Under the pieces are notes generated by a model. The model searched no databases. It saw only the letters and a program-made list of their open reading frames with translations, and was not told the origin of the DNA. Shown in pieces: positions 16,985-25,932 of a stretch of DNA of 49,921 nucleotides (within the stretch, counting starts at the first letter, position 1; each line of letters opens with the position of its first letter). The translations under genes and the position numbers were made by a program. Origin of the DNA: Candidatus Colwelliibacteriota bacterium (lineage in GTDB: Bacteria > Patescibacteriota > Minisyncoccia > UBA6257 > Colwellbacteraceae); NCBI GenBank assembly GCA_027448785.1, contig DAIDMW010000004.1, positions 1 to 49,921 on the forward strand. Direction: 5' to 3'.

Positions 16985-17992
16985 ATGTTTACCCGCAGAA
17001 TTGGTATCGATTTAGGAACGGCGAACACGGTTGTTTTCGTTCCAGGAAAAGGCTTCGTCATTAATGAACCGACGATTGTCGCCTTGAGTTTGCCTAAGAA
17101 CAACGTACTTGCGGTCGGCCGCGAAGCGAAGGAAATGATCGGCCGCACTCCCGAAAACATCGTGGCTTACAAGCCGCTGCGCGAAGGCGTGGTGGCCGAT
17201 TATTATATCACCCGCGCGATGCTGAAATACTTCATTAACCGCGCGGTTGGCGGAATGAATGTCGTCCGTCCCGACGTCGTCATCTCCGTTCCCGCCGGCA
17301 TTACGGCGACCGAGCGTCGCGCGGTGATCAACGCCGCCGTCGAAGCCGGCGCCAGGAATGCTTATGTGGTTCGCGAGCCGCTTCTCGCCGCCTTGGGCGC
17401 TGGCATCACCATCAACTCTTCGTCCGGTAATATGATCATCAATATCGGCGGCGGAACCTCCGAGGTGGCGGTTATCTCCTTAGGCAGCGTGGTTTGCTGG
17501 TCTTCCCTGCGGGTGGCCGGCAACAAGTTCGACGACGCGATCATCAACTACATCAAGAAAAAATATTCGATCGTCATCGGCGAGCAGACGGCGGAAATGA
17601 TCAAGATCGCCGCCGGATCCGCCCTGCCGGTCAAGAACGGCATTGAAGTCGAGTTCCGCGGGCGCGATCTTATTTCCGGTCTGCCGAAGGACTTGACCAT
17701 AACCTCGAATGAGATCGCCGAAGCACTCAACCCGCACCTGATGGATATCGCCGCCTCGGTCCAGGAAGTTTTTAACCAGACTCCGCCGGAGCTGGTAGCC
17801 GACGTTATGGAAAAGGGGATAATCCTTTCCGGTGGCAGCGCTGGTTTGCGCAACATCGACGAATTCTTCAAGCGCTTTCTCGGCGTTCCGGTTTACGTCG
17901 CCGACGAGTCCATTTTCTGCGTGGCTAAGGGGACCGGAATCATCCTCGACCACCTCGACGTTTATCAGCGCACTCTGTTGAATAAGAAATAA
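16985..17992 (+). CDS. mreB: Rod-shape actin homologue MreB (paralogue 1)
   Basis: An actin-like ATPase that forms membrane-associated filaments guiding cell-wall synthesis. At 335 residues it is full length. Nucleotide-binding motifs are RIGIDLGTANT (about 5-15), the second phosphate loop MIINIGGGTSEVAVI (about 145-159) and the adenosine motif IILSGGSAGLRNID (about 279-292). It opens the long operon to mrdA. A second MreB is encoded 3.7 kb downstream. Compared with it, this copy has a shorter N-terminus (MFTRR), without the hydrophobic LLENFY start, which may change its membrane binding. Confidence 0.95.
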   Translation: MFTRRIGIDLGTANTVVFVPGKGFVINEPTIVALSLPKNNVLAVGREAKEMIGRTPENIVAYKPLREGVVADYYITRAMLKYFINRAVGGMNVVRPDVVISVPAGITATERRAVINAAVEAGARNAYVVREPLLAALGAGITINSSSGNMIINIGGGTSEVAVISLGSVVCWSSLRVAGNKFDDAIINYIKKKYSIVIGEQTAEMIKIAAGSALPVKNGIEVEFRGRDLISGLPKDLTITSNEIAEALNPHLMDIAASVQEVFNQTPPELVADVMEKGIILSGGSAGLRNIDEFFKRFLGVPVYVADESIFCVAKGTGIILDHLDVYQRTLLNKK

Positions 17993-18000
17993 AGCAGACC

Positions 18001-18828
18001 ATGCTCATCGGCCACGACAAGCTGGTTACGGACTTCAAGCGCCTGGCCGACGAAGGCGGTTTGTTCCACGCTTATCTTTTTGTCGGCGAAAAGGGAGTCG
18101 GCAAGTTCTCTTTCGCCCTGGCTTTGGGCAATTATTTGGAAAAAGGAAGGTTCGATCTTCTGGGAGAGAACGAAGTCCTCGGAGAACTTCTGATCGTTCG
18201 CCCCGAGGAAAGGGAAACGATCGGAATAGATCAGATTAGGCGCATCCGCTACTTTCTTTCGGAAAAGCCGGTGCGCGGAACCAAGCGTTTGGTGATAATC
18301 GACCAAGCCGAGACCCTGACCGACCAGGCCGCCAATGCCTTGCTTAAGGTTCTCGAGGAACCGCCGGAAAGTGGACTTTTGGTGTTGATAGCTGAAAGCG
18401 CCGAATCGGTTTTTCGCACCATTCGTTCCAGAACCCAGGTGGTCTATTTTGGCAAAGCTGGGGAAAAAGAGGTCGCCGCCTGGCTCACCGAAGAAAAAGG
18501 CCTTAAGAAGGCCGAGGCGGAAAAAATCGCCGCACTCTCGTTCGGAAAGCCGGGCGCGGCCTCCCGCCTGAGCGGCGAGAAGGGCGTGACGCTGGCTCTG
18601 GCCGAGGAGTTCTTGGCAAGCCCGTCCAAACGCTCGGCCATCATTAGACAGCTTCTGGACGAGGAGGCTAGCGTGCCGGAATTTTTGGAAGATCTTCTTC
18701 TCCTGCTGCGCCGCTCTCCGCAGCCCGAATTCAAAGCGATGCGCGCGGTGACGGAGACAATGACCAGGGTGATGGATTATAATGTGAACAAGCGCCTGCA
18801 GCTCGAAGCCATGGCAGCCGATATGTAA
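18001..18828 (+). CDS. holB: DNA polymerase III, delta-prime subunit
   Basis: A clamp-loader AAA+ subunit; 275 residues. MLIGHDKLVTDFKRL matches the IGH/IGQ start of the family, HAYLFVGEKGVGKFSFA (about 23-39) is a modified P-loop, VIIDQAETLTDQAANALLKVLEEPPE (about 98-123) is the Walker B/sensor region, and FRTIRSRTQVVYF is the SRC-like motif (SRT here). The zinc module of DnaX is absent, which favours delta-prime over tau/gamma. The start codon lies 9 bases after the mreB stop, so it is part of the operon. Confidence 0.88.
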   Translation: MLIGHDKLVTDFKRLADEGGLFHAYLFVGEKGVGKFSFALALGNYLEKGRFDLLGENEVLGELLIVRPEERETIGIDQIRRIRYFLSEKPVRGTKRLVIIDQAETLTDQAANALLKVLEEPPESGLLVLIAESAESVFRTIRSRTQVVYFGKAGEKEVAAWLTEEKGLKKAEAEKIAALSFGKPGAASRLSGEKGVTLALAEEFLASPSKRSAIIRQLLDEEASVPEFLEDLLLLLRRSPQPEFKAMRAVTETMTRVMDYNVNKRLQLEAMAADM

Positions 18829-18905
18829 AAAACGCAAAGTGCAAAGCGCAAAGCGAAAAATAAAGTCGTGTTTCGTATTTAGTATTTAGAAATTAGAATT
18901 TTTTT
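18829..18905. repeat. GCGCAAA element E (partial)
   Basis: AACGCAAAGTGCAAAGCGCA followed by GTATTTAGTATTTAGAAATT; a left arm and an inner AT-rich unit only, without a clear right arm. It lies within the operon between holB and frr, so it must be transcribed. Confidence 0.55.
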
Positions 18906-18911
18906 GTTTTT

Positions 18912-19439
18912 ATGGATTACCAAAAAGAGTTCAGTGAAAAAAACATGCAGATTCTCGCGGATTTCAAAGAGGAGCTCTTGGGTTTTCGCACCAACCGGCC
19001 GAGCGCCAAGTTGGTCGAAAACGTAAAAGTCGAATACTCCGGAACCGTCTTAAGCGTCAACCAGTTGGGCTCGATCAGCATCGATCCGCCGCGCGACATT
19101 ATTATCAGCGTCTGGGACAAGAGCGCCATCGCGCCGATGGTGAAGGCGATAGAATCCGCCAATCTCGGGCTCAGCGTCCAGAGCGACAGTGCCGGACTGC
19201 GGATCAAATTTCCCGAACTGACCGAGGAAAGGCGGCGCGAATTGCAGAAGGCGATTAAGGCTTCGGCCGAAGAAGCACGGATAAAAATGCGCATGGCCCG
19301 CGACGAAATCAATAAGGCCATTTCCAAGGAGGCCGACGAAAATGCCAAGTTCAAGGCCAAAGAAGGCTTGCAAAAAGAAGTTGATTCCTTCAATAAATCG
19401 GTTGACGAGCTGGTTGAGAATAAAATGAAAGATTTATGA
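18912..19439 (+). CDS. frr: Ribosome recycling factor
   Basis: Splits post-termination ribosomes together with EF-G. The 175 residues carry the RRF core: ELLGFRTNRPSAKLVENVKVEY (about 16-37), the beta-rich domain II (QLGSISIDPPRDIIISVWDK) and the long C-terminal helices (LTEERRRELQKAIKASAEEARI, about 104-125). Slightly short but otherwise typical. Its TGA overlaps the start of rseP (ATGA), indicating coupling. I saw no Shine-Dalgarno sequence upstream, only a T-rich stretch. Confidence 0.96.
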   Translation: MDYQKEFSEKNMQILADFKEELLGFRTNRPSAKLVENVKVEYSGTVLSVNQLGSISIDPPRDIIISVWDKSAIAPMVKAIESANLGLSVQSDSAGLRIKFPELTEERRRELQKAIKASAEEARIKMRMARDEINKAISKEADENAKFKAKEGLQKEVDSFNKSVDELVENKMKDL

Positions 19440-20458
19440 TCACGATAATTCTGGCAGTGGTCTTCATTATCGTCCTCGTGCTGGGCCATGAATTCGGCCA
19501 TTTTCTGGCCGCCAAGCTTTCGGGAATGAGAGTCGACGAGTTCGGCTTTGGTTTTCCGCCGCGGATCTGGGGGAAAAAGAAGGGAGAAACGCTGTATAGC
19601 GTCAACGCCTTCCCGTTCGGCGGCTTCGTTAAAATCTACGGCGAAGACGAGACCGGAGAGAAGGAGTTGAGCCAGGAAGAGCGGAAGCGCAACTTTCTCT
19701 ACCAGCCCGCCTACAAGAAAGCCATCGTTCTGACCGCCGGAGTTCTGATGAACTTCCTGATCGGTTGGTTGGCTTTGACCGCGGTTTTCATGATCGGCAT
19801 CCCGCAAAGCGTGGTGGTGACGGGGGTGATCAAGGGGAGTCCGGCCGCCGCCGCCGGGATCAAAGCCGGCGACGAAATCCTGGGTTTCAGCAACATAAAC
19901 GAGTTTATTAATTATGTTTCCGACTCCAGCGCCGGCGGCAAGAGTGTGGCCGTCAAGCTCCTGACCAACTCGAAAGAGGAAACTTTGAACATAACTCCCA
20001 AGGGCGGACACCTCGGCGTTTACATCGTGCAAGGCGGAATTCCCAGCGAAGGGTTTTTCCAATCCGTTTGGGACGCGATGAAGTCCGCCGGTAATATCTT
20101 CGGAATGATCTTCTATTCGGTCTATCAAATGATCGCCAGCGCCTTTGCCGGACACTACGGAACTTTGAGCGAGGTTACTGGGCCGGTCGGTATCTACAAC
20201 ATCCTGGCTTTAAGCACCAAGATGGGAGCGGCCTACGTGCTCCAGCTTTTGGCGTTGATCTCCATAAACCTGGCGGCCATCAACATCATTCCTTTTCCGG
20301 CCTTGGACGGGGGGCGTCTGTTTTTTCTGGCTTTCAACGGCCTGTTCCGCGGTAAGCCCAATTACAAAATCGAAGCGGTAGCCAACACTATTGGTTTTGC
20401 TCTGCTCTTCGCCCTGATGATTGCCATAACCGTCAAAGATGTTATAAATGTACATTAA
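19436..20458 (+). CDS. rseP: RseP-type site-2 protease (M50)
   Basis: An intramembrane zinc metalloprotease; 340 residues. GHEFGHFLAAK (His18-Glu-x-x-His22) in the first membrane helix is the active-site HExxH. A PDZ domain follows (about 115-170; GSPAAAAGIKAGDEI), and the second metal motif is NIIPFPALDGGRLFF (about 282-296), in a late helix. The family cleaves anti-sigma factors and signal peptides within the membrane; the substrate here is unknown. It overlaps frr by four bases, and proS starts at the next base after its stop. Confidence 0.95.
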   Translation: MITIILAVVFIIVLVLGHEFGHFLAAKLSGMRVDEFGFGFPPRIWGKKKGETLYSVNAFPFGGFVKIYGEDETGEKELSQEERKRNFLYQPAYKKAIVLTAGVLMNFLIGWLALTAVFMIGIPQSVVVTGVIKGSPAAAAGIKAGDEILGFSNINEFINYVSDSSAGGKSVAVKLLTNSKEETLNITPKGGHLGVYIVQGGIPSEGFFQSVWDAMKSAGNIFGMIFYSVYQMIASAFAGHYGTLSEVTGPVGIYNILALSTKMGAAYVLQLLALISINLAAINIIPFPALDGGRLFFLAFNGLFRGKPNYKIEAVANTIGFALLFALMIAITVKDVINVH

Positions 20459-21679
20459 ATGCGGCAATCCAAGCTTTTCTCCAAAACCCAGCGTTCCGAT
20501 CCGCAAAACGAGGAGTCGGTTAACGCCAAACTCCTGATTCGCGCCGGGTACGTCGACAAGGTCATGGCCGGCGTCTATACCTTTCTGCCATTGGGCAAGC
20601 GGGTGATGGCTAACATCGAAAATATCATCCGCGAGGAGATGATGGCCATCGGCGGCGAGGAAATCTTTATGCCCTCGTTGCAGCCGAAAACCAACTGGGA
20701 AACCACCGGCCGGTACAACGCTTACGATACCCTCTTCAAATTTCAAAGCTTTTACAGCAAGACCGATTACGTGTTGGGACCGACGCACGAGGAGATAGTT
20801 TCGCCGCTCTTGGGGAAGTTCATAACTTCCTACAAAGACCTGCCGGTTGCGGTCTTCCAGATCCAGAATAAGTTCAGGGACGAGAAGAGGTCAAAATCCG
20901 GACTTTTGCGCGGCCGAGAGTTCTTGATGAAAGACTTGTATTCTTTCCACGCCGACGAAAAAGATCTGGAAAAGTTTTACGAAAAAGTGCGGAAAGCTTA
21001 CGTCAAGATTTTCAATCGCGCCGGCATCGGCAAGCTAACCTACTACACCTACGCCTCCGGCGGTACTTTTTCTAAATATTCCCATGAGTTTCAAACGCTC
21101 ACTCCAGCCGGAGAAGACGTTATTTATATTTGCGACAAGTGCCGGATAGCCGTTAACCGCGAGGTCATCGACGACTTGCACGGATCCTGCCCGGAATGCG
21201 GTTCAAAGACCCTGCGTGAAGAGAAGGCGATCGAGGTCGGAAACATCTTTCCGTTGAAAACTAGATTTTCCTCGCCTTTTGGCTTAAAATTCTCTGGCAC
21301 GAACGGTCAGGAAAACGAGGTTCTAATGGGCTGTTACGGCATAGGCCTAAACCGCCTGATGGGAACGATTGTCGAGGTTTCCCACGACGAAAAGGGCGTT
21401 ATCTGGCCGAAGGCGGTAGCTCCCTTTCCGGCGCACCTTGTGGAGCTCGGCAAGGGGAAGGGGCGTCGGCTCTACGAGCAATTGGCGAAAGCCGGCATCG
21501 AGGTCCTTTACGACGACCGCGACGCCACGGCTGGCGAGAAATTCGCCGACGCCGATCTGATCGGCCTCCCGGTGCGGCTGGTCGTCAGTGAAAAAACCAA
21601 AGATAAAGTCGAAGTAAAGAAAAGAGGAGAAAAAAATTCAAAATTAGTCAGCTATGGGTCTGTTAGAAAACTTCTATAA
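20459..21679 (+). CDS. proS: Prolyl-tRNA synthetase lacking the editing domain
   Basis: Charges tRNA-Pro. The 406 residues have class II motifs: motif 1 near GVYTFLPLGKRVM (about 38), motif 2 FRDEKRSKSGLLRGREFLMKD (about 139-159) and motif 3 GCYGIGLNRLMG (about 290-301), then an anticodon-binding domain (about 315-400). Bacterial ProRS usually carries an INS editing domain of roughly 180 residues between motifs 2 and 3. Here that space holds only about 50 residues with a zinc-ribbon-like CDKC...CPECG pair. Its last 26 bases overlap the next mreB. Confidence 0.94.
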   Translation: MRQSKLFSKTQRSDPQNEESVNAKLLIRAGYVDKVMAGVYTFLPLGKRVMANIENIIREEMMAIGGEEIFMPSLQPKTNWETTGRYNAYDTLFKFQSFYSKTDYVLGPTHEEIVSPLLGKFITSYKDLPVAVFQIQNKFRDEKRSKSGLLRGREFLMKDLYSFHADEKDLEKFYEKVRKAYVKIFNRAGIGKLTYYTYASGGTFSKYSHEFQTLTPAGEDVIYICDKCRIAVNREVIDDLHGSCPECGSKTLREEKAIEVGNIFPLKTRFSSPFGLKFSGTNGQENEVLMGCYGIGLNRLMGTIVEVSHDEKGVIWPKAVAPFPAHLVELGKGKGRRLYEQLAKAGIEVLYDDRDATAGEKFADADLIGLPVRLVVSEKTKDKVEVKKRGEKNSKLVSYGSVRKLL

Positions 21680-22700
21680 GAATATCGGAATCGACTTGGG
21701 AACGGCCAACACCCTCCTATACCTGCAGGATCGCGGCATAGTAGTTCAGGAGCCGACATTGGTTGCTTTTAATAACCGTACCGGGCAGATCCTGGCCGTA
21801 GGCGAGGAAGCGAAGAAGATGCTGGACCGGACGCCGGCCCACATCACCATCGTTAAACCGCTGATGAACGGGGTCATCTCGGATTTCGAGACCACGCAGG
21901 AGATCATTAAGCACTTCCTGCATGAGATTAAGAACCAGAGCTTCTGGTCCAGATACCGCACCGCGTTGGTGGCGATACCGACCAACCTGACCGAGGTGGA
22001 AAGGAAATCGGTCGAGGACGTGACGGTTGCTGCCGGAGCTGGAAAAGTTTTCCTGGTCGAAGAGCCGATCGCGACCGCCATCGGCGCCAGGCTGCCGGTG
22101 GAGGAGGCGACCACGAACATGATCATTAACATCGGCGGCGGCACCACAGAGATATCTATAATTTCCGTCGGTGGCGCGGTTATTTCCAAGAGCTTGAAGG
22201 TCGCCGGGCAGAAATTGAATGACGACATCGCCAAGTTCATCCGCGACGAGTTTAAGTTGTTGATCGGCGAGCCGACGGCCGAGGAGCTGAAGATCAATAT
22301 AGGCTCGGCGATCGGTATTGAAGAGAAGTTGGAAATGCCGGTGCGGGGCCGCGATATGGCCACCGGCCTTCCGCGGGAAATACTCGTTAAAAACACCCAC
22401 ATTCGCGCGGCTATCCACCGTTCGCTGAAATCAATCGTCGACGAGGCGAAGTCTCTGATCGAGTCGGCTCCGCCGGAGTTGGTCGGCGACATGCTGAAGC
22501 GCGGAATCTACGTCTCGGGAGGCGGCAGCTTGCTGCGCGGACTCGACCGCTTCATTGAAAAAGAAGTGACTGTGAAGACGATGGTGGTCGACGACCCGCT
22601 GACCTCGGTGGCGAGGGGCTTGGGCATCATCCTCGAGGATATGCCGAAGTACAACTCGATCCTTTCCAACCAGCAGAGGCCCAGACAGGTCAACCTGTAG
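21654..22700 (+). CDS. mreB: Rod-shape actin homologue MreB (paralogue 2)
   Basis: A second actin-like MreB, 348 residues, directly upstream of mreC as in the classical mreBCD order. Motifs: NIGIDLGTANTLLYL (about 10-24), MIINIGGGTTEISII (about 154-168) and GIYVSGGGSLLRGLDRF (about 283-299). The N-terminus MGLLENFYKN is hydrophobic and could insert into the membrane, unlike paralogue 1. The start overlaps proS by 26 bases; the upstream extent of homology supports this ATG. I expect the two paralogues to co-polymerise or divide roles, but that is inference. Confidence 0.95.
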   Translation: MGLLENFYKNIGIDLGTANTLLYLQDRGIVVQEPTLVAFNNRTGQILAVGEEAKKMLDRTPAHITIVKPLMNGVISDFETTQEIIKHFLHEIKNQSFWSRYRTALVAIPTNLTEVERKSVEDVTVAAGAGKVFLVEEPIATAIGARLPVEEATTNMIINIGGGTTEISIISVGGAVISKSLKVAGQKLNDDIAKFIRDEFKLLIGEPTAEELKINIGSAIGIEEKLEMPVRGRDMATGLPREILVKNTHIRAAIHRSLKSIVDEAKSLIESAPPELVGDMLKRGIYVSGGGSLLRGLDRFIEKEVTVKTMVVDDPLTSVARGLGIILEDMPKYNSILSNQQRPRQVNL

Positions 22701-22712
22701 CTTAATCAAGAC

Positions 22713-23396
22713 ATGCCCCACTCCATTCGCAGAAAACGATGGTCGGTGCCGGTATTGATACTGGTGTTGGCGGCCGTCGTTTTCGGCGGATGGTATTTTC
22801 CCGAAAAATTTCGCGTCTCCTCGTTCGTCCAGACCGTCATCGACAAGCTGACTCCCAATTATCAGCTGCGGCAGCAGATTGCCGAACTGCAAAAGGAAAA
22901 CGAAAACCTGCGCGCCCAGATTTTCGACCAGAGTATAACCCAGACCAGCACGGTCAAGGTTTATTCCACTTATCCTTTCAATAACAACCAGTACATCGTT
23001 CTGGCCGCCGGAAGCAATCAAGGGCTGAAAGTCGGAGACGTAGTTACTTACGGCGGCAACTTGTTAGTCGGAAAGCTGACCAGCGTTTCGGCAAATGAGA
23101 GTGTGGCGGAAACGATTTTCAACCCCAACTGGGAAATGGCGGTCAGAATAGGCAGCCAGCAGGTTAACGCACTTTTCCGCGGAGGTATAGAGTTGAAAGT
23201 TACGCTCATCCCTAAGAGCCTGCCGGTGAATAGCGGGGATCTGGCGGTCACTGCCAGCCAAGGTTTCCCGTATGGCTTGGAAGTTGGCAGCGTTCAGTCG
23301 GTCATCGACGACGTCGGTACTCCTTACAAGGAGGCTACGCTGCAGGCGCCGTTCAAATTAGAAGACCTGCGCGATGTTTCTATCATTCATTCTTGA
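22713..23396 (+). CDS. mreC: Rod-shape determining protein MreC
   Basis: A bitopic membrane protein linking MreB filaments to extracytoplasmic wall enzymes. The 227 residues have a short cytoplasmic N-terminus, one membrane helix (about 10-27), a coiled coil (about 45-70; LRQQIAELQKENENLRAQIF) and a beta-rich periplasmic-type domain with YIVLAAGSNQGLKVGDVVTY and VTASQGFPYGLEVGSV. The order mreB-mreC-mreD-mrdA is conserved, and mreD overlaps its end by 23 bases. Confidence 0.92.
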   Translation: MPHSIRRKRWSVPVLILVLAAVVFGGWYFPEKFRVSSFVQTVIDKLTPNYQLRQQIAELQKENENLRAQIFDQSITQTSTVKVYSTYPFNNNQYIVLAAGSNQGLKVGDVVTYGGNLLVGKLTSVSANESVAETIFNPNWEMAVRIGSQQVNALFRGGIELKVTLIPKSLPVNSGDLAVTASQGFPYGLEVGSVQSVIDDVGTPYKEATLQAPFKLEDLRDVSIIHS

Positions 23397-23820
23397 GATA
23401 TTCATAATTGCTCTGGCAAGCTTCGTCCAGCTGACTAACGCGGCTTTTTTTAATGCGGTCAAGCCCGACTTGGCGCTGGCTTTGATATTGGCTCTGGCCG
23501 CCTATGACAAGCGGTGGGAGCGGAGAATCTCCTGGCTGATAGTCGCTGCCTTGATTTTGAAATTTATGCCGCAGTTCGACATCCAAGCTCTTTTTTTCGT
23601 GGTGGCGGCTTTGATCGGGATGCTTATGATCGACTACCTGCCCTGGCGGCATTGGATCGGAGTCGCGGTTGCTGTTATCGCGGGGACGCTGATCGTCAAC
23701 TTCAAGCTTTTCGGGCTGGAATGGGGAGCGACTTTTACGGAGATGTTGTATAACGTCCCGCTCGCGCTTATCCTTACGTATCTGGCAAATTTGGCTTATG
23801 GCAAAAAAGAAATTCATTAG
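23374..23820 (+). CDS. mreD: Rod-shape determining protein MreD
   Basis: A 148-residue polytopic membrane protein with about five hydrophobic helices and a conserved-position KPDLALALILALA segment (about 29-41). Assignment rests on size, topology and position between mreC and mrdA, since MreD sequences diverge strongly. The start overlaps mreC by 23 bases and the end overlaps mrdA by 23 bases, so the three are tightly coupled. Confidence 0.85.
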   Translation: MFLSFILEIFIIALASFVQLTNAAFFNAVKPDLALALILALAAYDKRWERRISWLIVAALILKFMPQFDIQALFFVVAALIGMLMIDYLPWRHWIGVAVAVIAGTLIVNFKLFGLEWGATFTEMLYNVPLALILTYLANLAYGKKEIH

Positions 23821-25591
23821 AAAAATAGCGCTCGACGACATAGTGGCCGACACTATGGCGGGAGACTTGGAGAGCAAGGAACTGCCGGTCAAGCCGTCGA
23901 TCTTCAAAGTGGTCTTCGGGGTCGCTGCGCTTTTGCTCGGCGTGGGGGCGGCCCGCGTCTTCTATCTTTCAGTCGTTCAGCACGGTTTCTTCAGCGGACT
24001 GGCGCTGGCCAACGTCAACGAAGAGATACCGATAATCGCGCCGCGAGGAATAATTACTGATCGCTTCGGCACGCCGTTGGTCACCAACCAGCCGATTTTC
24101 AGCGTCTTTCTGGACGTCAGCGAAATGGTCCGGGACGGCGAGGAGAGCAAAGTTGTGGCCGCCGCCCAAAGCATTCTTAATATGCCGCCCAGCACTTTTT
24201 ATTCGATTCTCGCCAGGACCAACCTGGAAAGCAATAATGCCGTCATTATCGCGACCGACATTACGCGCGAACAGTCGATTGCCATCCAAAGCTTGGACTT
24301 AAACTCCCTGAAAGTTGAGAACGACTATAAGAGAGATTACCTAAGTCCGGCTTTTTCCACTTTCATCGGCTATGTCGGCCGCAGCGTGTCCGATAACGAA
24401 TTAAAGGGCCGGGCCGGGTTGGAGGCGTACTACAACAGTATTCTGCAGGGGACGGACGGGGCGACGGTAATCTACAGGAATGCGCTTGGCAAGCCGCAGG
24501 GCACGGCCACGATCGAGCCGAAAATGGGACAAAACTTGCAGACAACAATTGACGGACCGTTCCAGCAGTACCTGTACCAGGACATGATGATGCACATGCA
24601 ACAGATGGGGAAAACTTCGGGTTTGGCTTTGGCGATCGATCCTCAAAATGGTCAGGTTTTAGCGATGCTCAGCCTGCCCACCTACGACGGGAACAACCTC
24701 GGTCCGGCTTTAACCAACCCAGACCACCCCCTTTTCAACCGCGTGGTTTCCGGCGTTTACAGTCCCGGCTCGACCATCAAGCCTTTGGACGCCACCGCGG
24801 TCCTGAAGGAGGGGATAATCACCACCTCCACCCAGATTTTTTCTCCCGGATATCTTATGTTGCCAAACCCCTACGATCCCTCGCATCCAACCAAGTTCTT
24901 AGACTGGCAGTATCAGGGGTGGGTTAACGTTTTCTCGGCCATCGCAAAATCAAGCGACGTTTTCTTCTATGAAGTCGTCGGCGGTTATCAGAACCAGCCC
25001 GGCTTGGGAATTTACAAGTTAATCGATTACTGGAAGACGTTTGGTTTGGGCAAGCCGACAGGAATCGACTTGCCGGGAGAAGCGAGCGGCAGCCTGCCGA
25101 CCCCGGCCGAGTTCCAGAAGACGCACGGGCACCCGTGGCTAACTGGCGACACTTACAATGTGGCTATCGGTCAAGGAGGGCTTTTAGTCACACCTCTGCA
25201 GCTGGTCGACGCGATCTCCGCCATCGCTGACGGAGGAGTTGTTTATCAGCCGCATTTGAATCTAAACGAAAAGCCGCGACAGATACTCAATCTCACCTCG
25301 CTGGAGCCCGAGTTCCAACTGGTCAGGCAAGGAATGAACGATACGGTCTCGCAGCCCTACGGAACCGCCTATGTTTTGCATACCCTGCCTGTGCAGACCG
25401 CGGGCAAGAGCGGCAGCGCCCAGTACGACTTCAACCAGAAGACGAATGCCCTTTACATCGGATACGCTCCCGCCAAAAATCCTCAGATCGTGATGCTGAT
25501 CCTGGTGGAGAACGCCACCGAGGGAACATTAAACGCCGTTCCTATCTTCAAGGACGTCATCAACTGGTACTACCAGAACAGAATTAAGTAA
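23798..25591 (+). CDS. mrdA: Penicillin-binding protein 2 (elongation transpeptidase)
   Basis: The peptidoglycan transpeptidase of the elongasome; 597 residues. A membrane anchor lies at about 34-56, followed by the dimerisation domain starting IAPRGIITDRFGTPLVTN (about 78), and then the transpeptidase domain. The active-site serine is in SPGSTIKPL (Ser about 324), the second motif is KSSDVFFYEV (SxD), and the third is AGKSGSAQ, where KTG is usual (KSG, about 535). It ends the operon; repeat element F begins at its stop codon. Confidence 0.94.
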   Translation: MAKKKFIRKIALDDIVADTMAGDLESKELPVKPSIFKVVFGVAALLLGVGAARVFYLSVVQHGFFSGLALANVNEEIPIIAPRGIITDRFGTPLVTNQPIFSVFLDVSEMVRDGEESKVVAAAQSILNMPPSTFYSILARTNLESNNAVIIATDITREQSIAIQSLDLNSLKVENDYKRDYLSPAFSTFIGYVGRSVSDNELKGRAGLEAYYNSILQGTDGATVIYRNALGKPQGTATIEPKMGQNLQTTIDGPFQQYLYQDMMMHMQQMGKTSGLALAIDPQNGQVLAMLSLPTYDGNNLGPALTNPDHPLFNRVVSGVYSPGSTIKPLDATAVLKEGIITTSTQIFSPGYLMLPNPYDPSHPTKFLDWQYQGWVNVFSAIAKSSDVFFYEVVGGYQNQPGLGIYKLIDYWKTFGLGKPTGIDLPGEASGSLPTPAEFQKTHGHPWLTGDTYNVAIGQGGLLVTPLQLVDAISAIADGGVVYQPHLNLNEKPRQILNLTSLEPEFQLVRQGMNDTVSQPYGTAYVLHTLPVQTAGKSGSAQYDFNQKTNALYIGYAPAKNPQIVMLILVENATEGTLNAVPIFKDVINWYYQNRIK

Positions 25592-25890
25592 GCGCAAAAC
25601 TAAAAGCTAAAAGAGAAAAGCAACGGCCAGCAGTCGGCCAAATTTGAAACTCTAAATCCGAAATCCTAAACAAATCACAAATAACAAATCCCAAATACGA
25701 AACACAAACGGGTTTATAAATTGAAGTTTGGTATTTCGAATTTGTTTCGGATTTAGTATTTCGAATTTAGGATTTGGAAAGCGCAAAATACCGACAATCC
25801 GTTAGTCGTCGGTTCTTTTGCGTTTTGCGCTTTTAGTTTTTCGCTTATTTTTCCGTTCTTTTAAATTTTGCGCTTTTAATTTTGCGCGTC
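25592..25890. repeat. Palindromic GCGCAAA element F, fullest copy; gap of about 340 bases without a gene
   Basis: The gap from 25592 to 25932 holds no supported ORF. From the left: GCGCAAAACTAAAAGCTAAA, a GC core (CAACGGCCAGCAGTCGGCC), AAATCCGAAATCCTAAACAA units, their complement (GGTATTTCGAATTTGTTTCG), a second GC hairpin (ACCGAC/GTCGGT) between GCGCAAAA and TTTTGCG, and T-rich TTTTGCGC arms. It shares runs of about 30 identical bases with element H at 28.2 kb. Confidence 0.85.
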
Positions 25891-25896
25891 TTAACC

Positions 25897-25920
25897 TATG
25901 CTTAAGAAGCATATTTTTTT
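25897..25920 (+). promoter_or_regulatory. Terminator-like hairpin just upstream of dedA
   Basis: TATGCTT (25897-25903), loop AAG, AAGCATA (25907-25913), then seven Ts, ending 12 bases before the dedA ATG. It is either the terminator closing the upstream unit, with a leaderless promoter (TAATTA, 25920-25925) behind it, or a leader attenuator. Confidence 0.6.
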
Positions 25921-25932
25921 AATTATTGACCT

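Noticed and set aside
19436-19439. Alternative genetic code (TGA as Gly or Trp)
   Set aside because: TGA ends frr and other genes in tight ATGA overlaps, and no gene needs TGA readthrough.
18917-20155. 412-aa antisense ORF over frr and rseP
   Set aside because: Composition is a complement artefact (many His, Asp, Gln); both plus-strand genes are certain.
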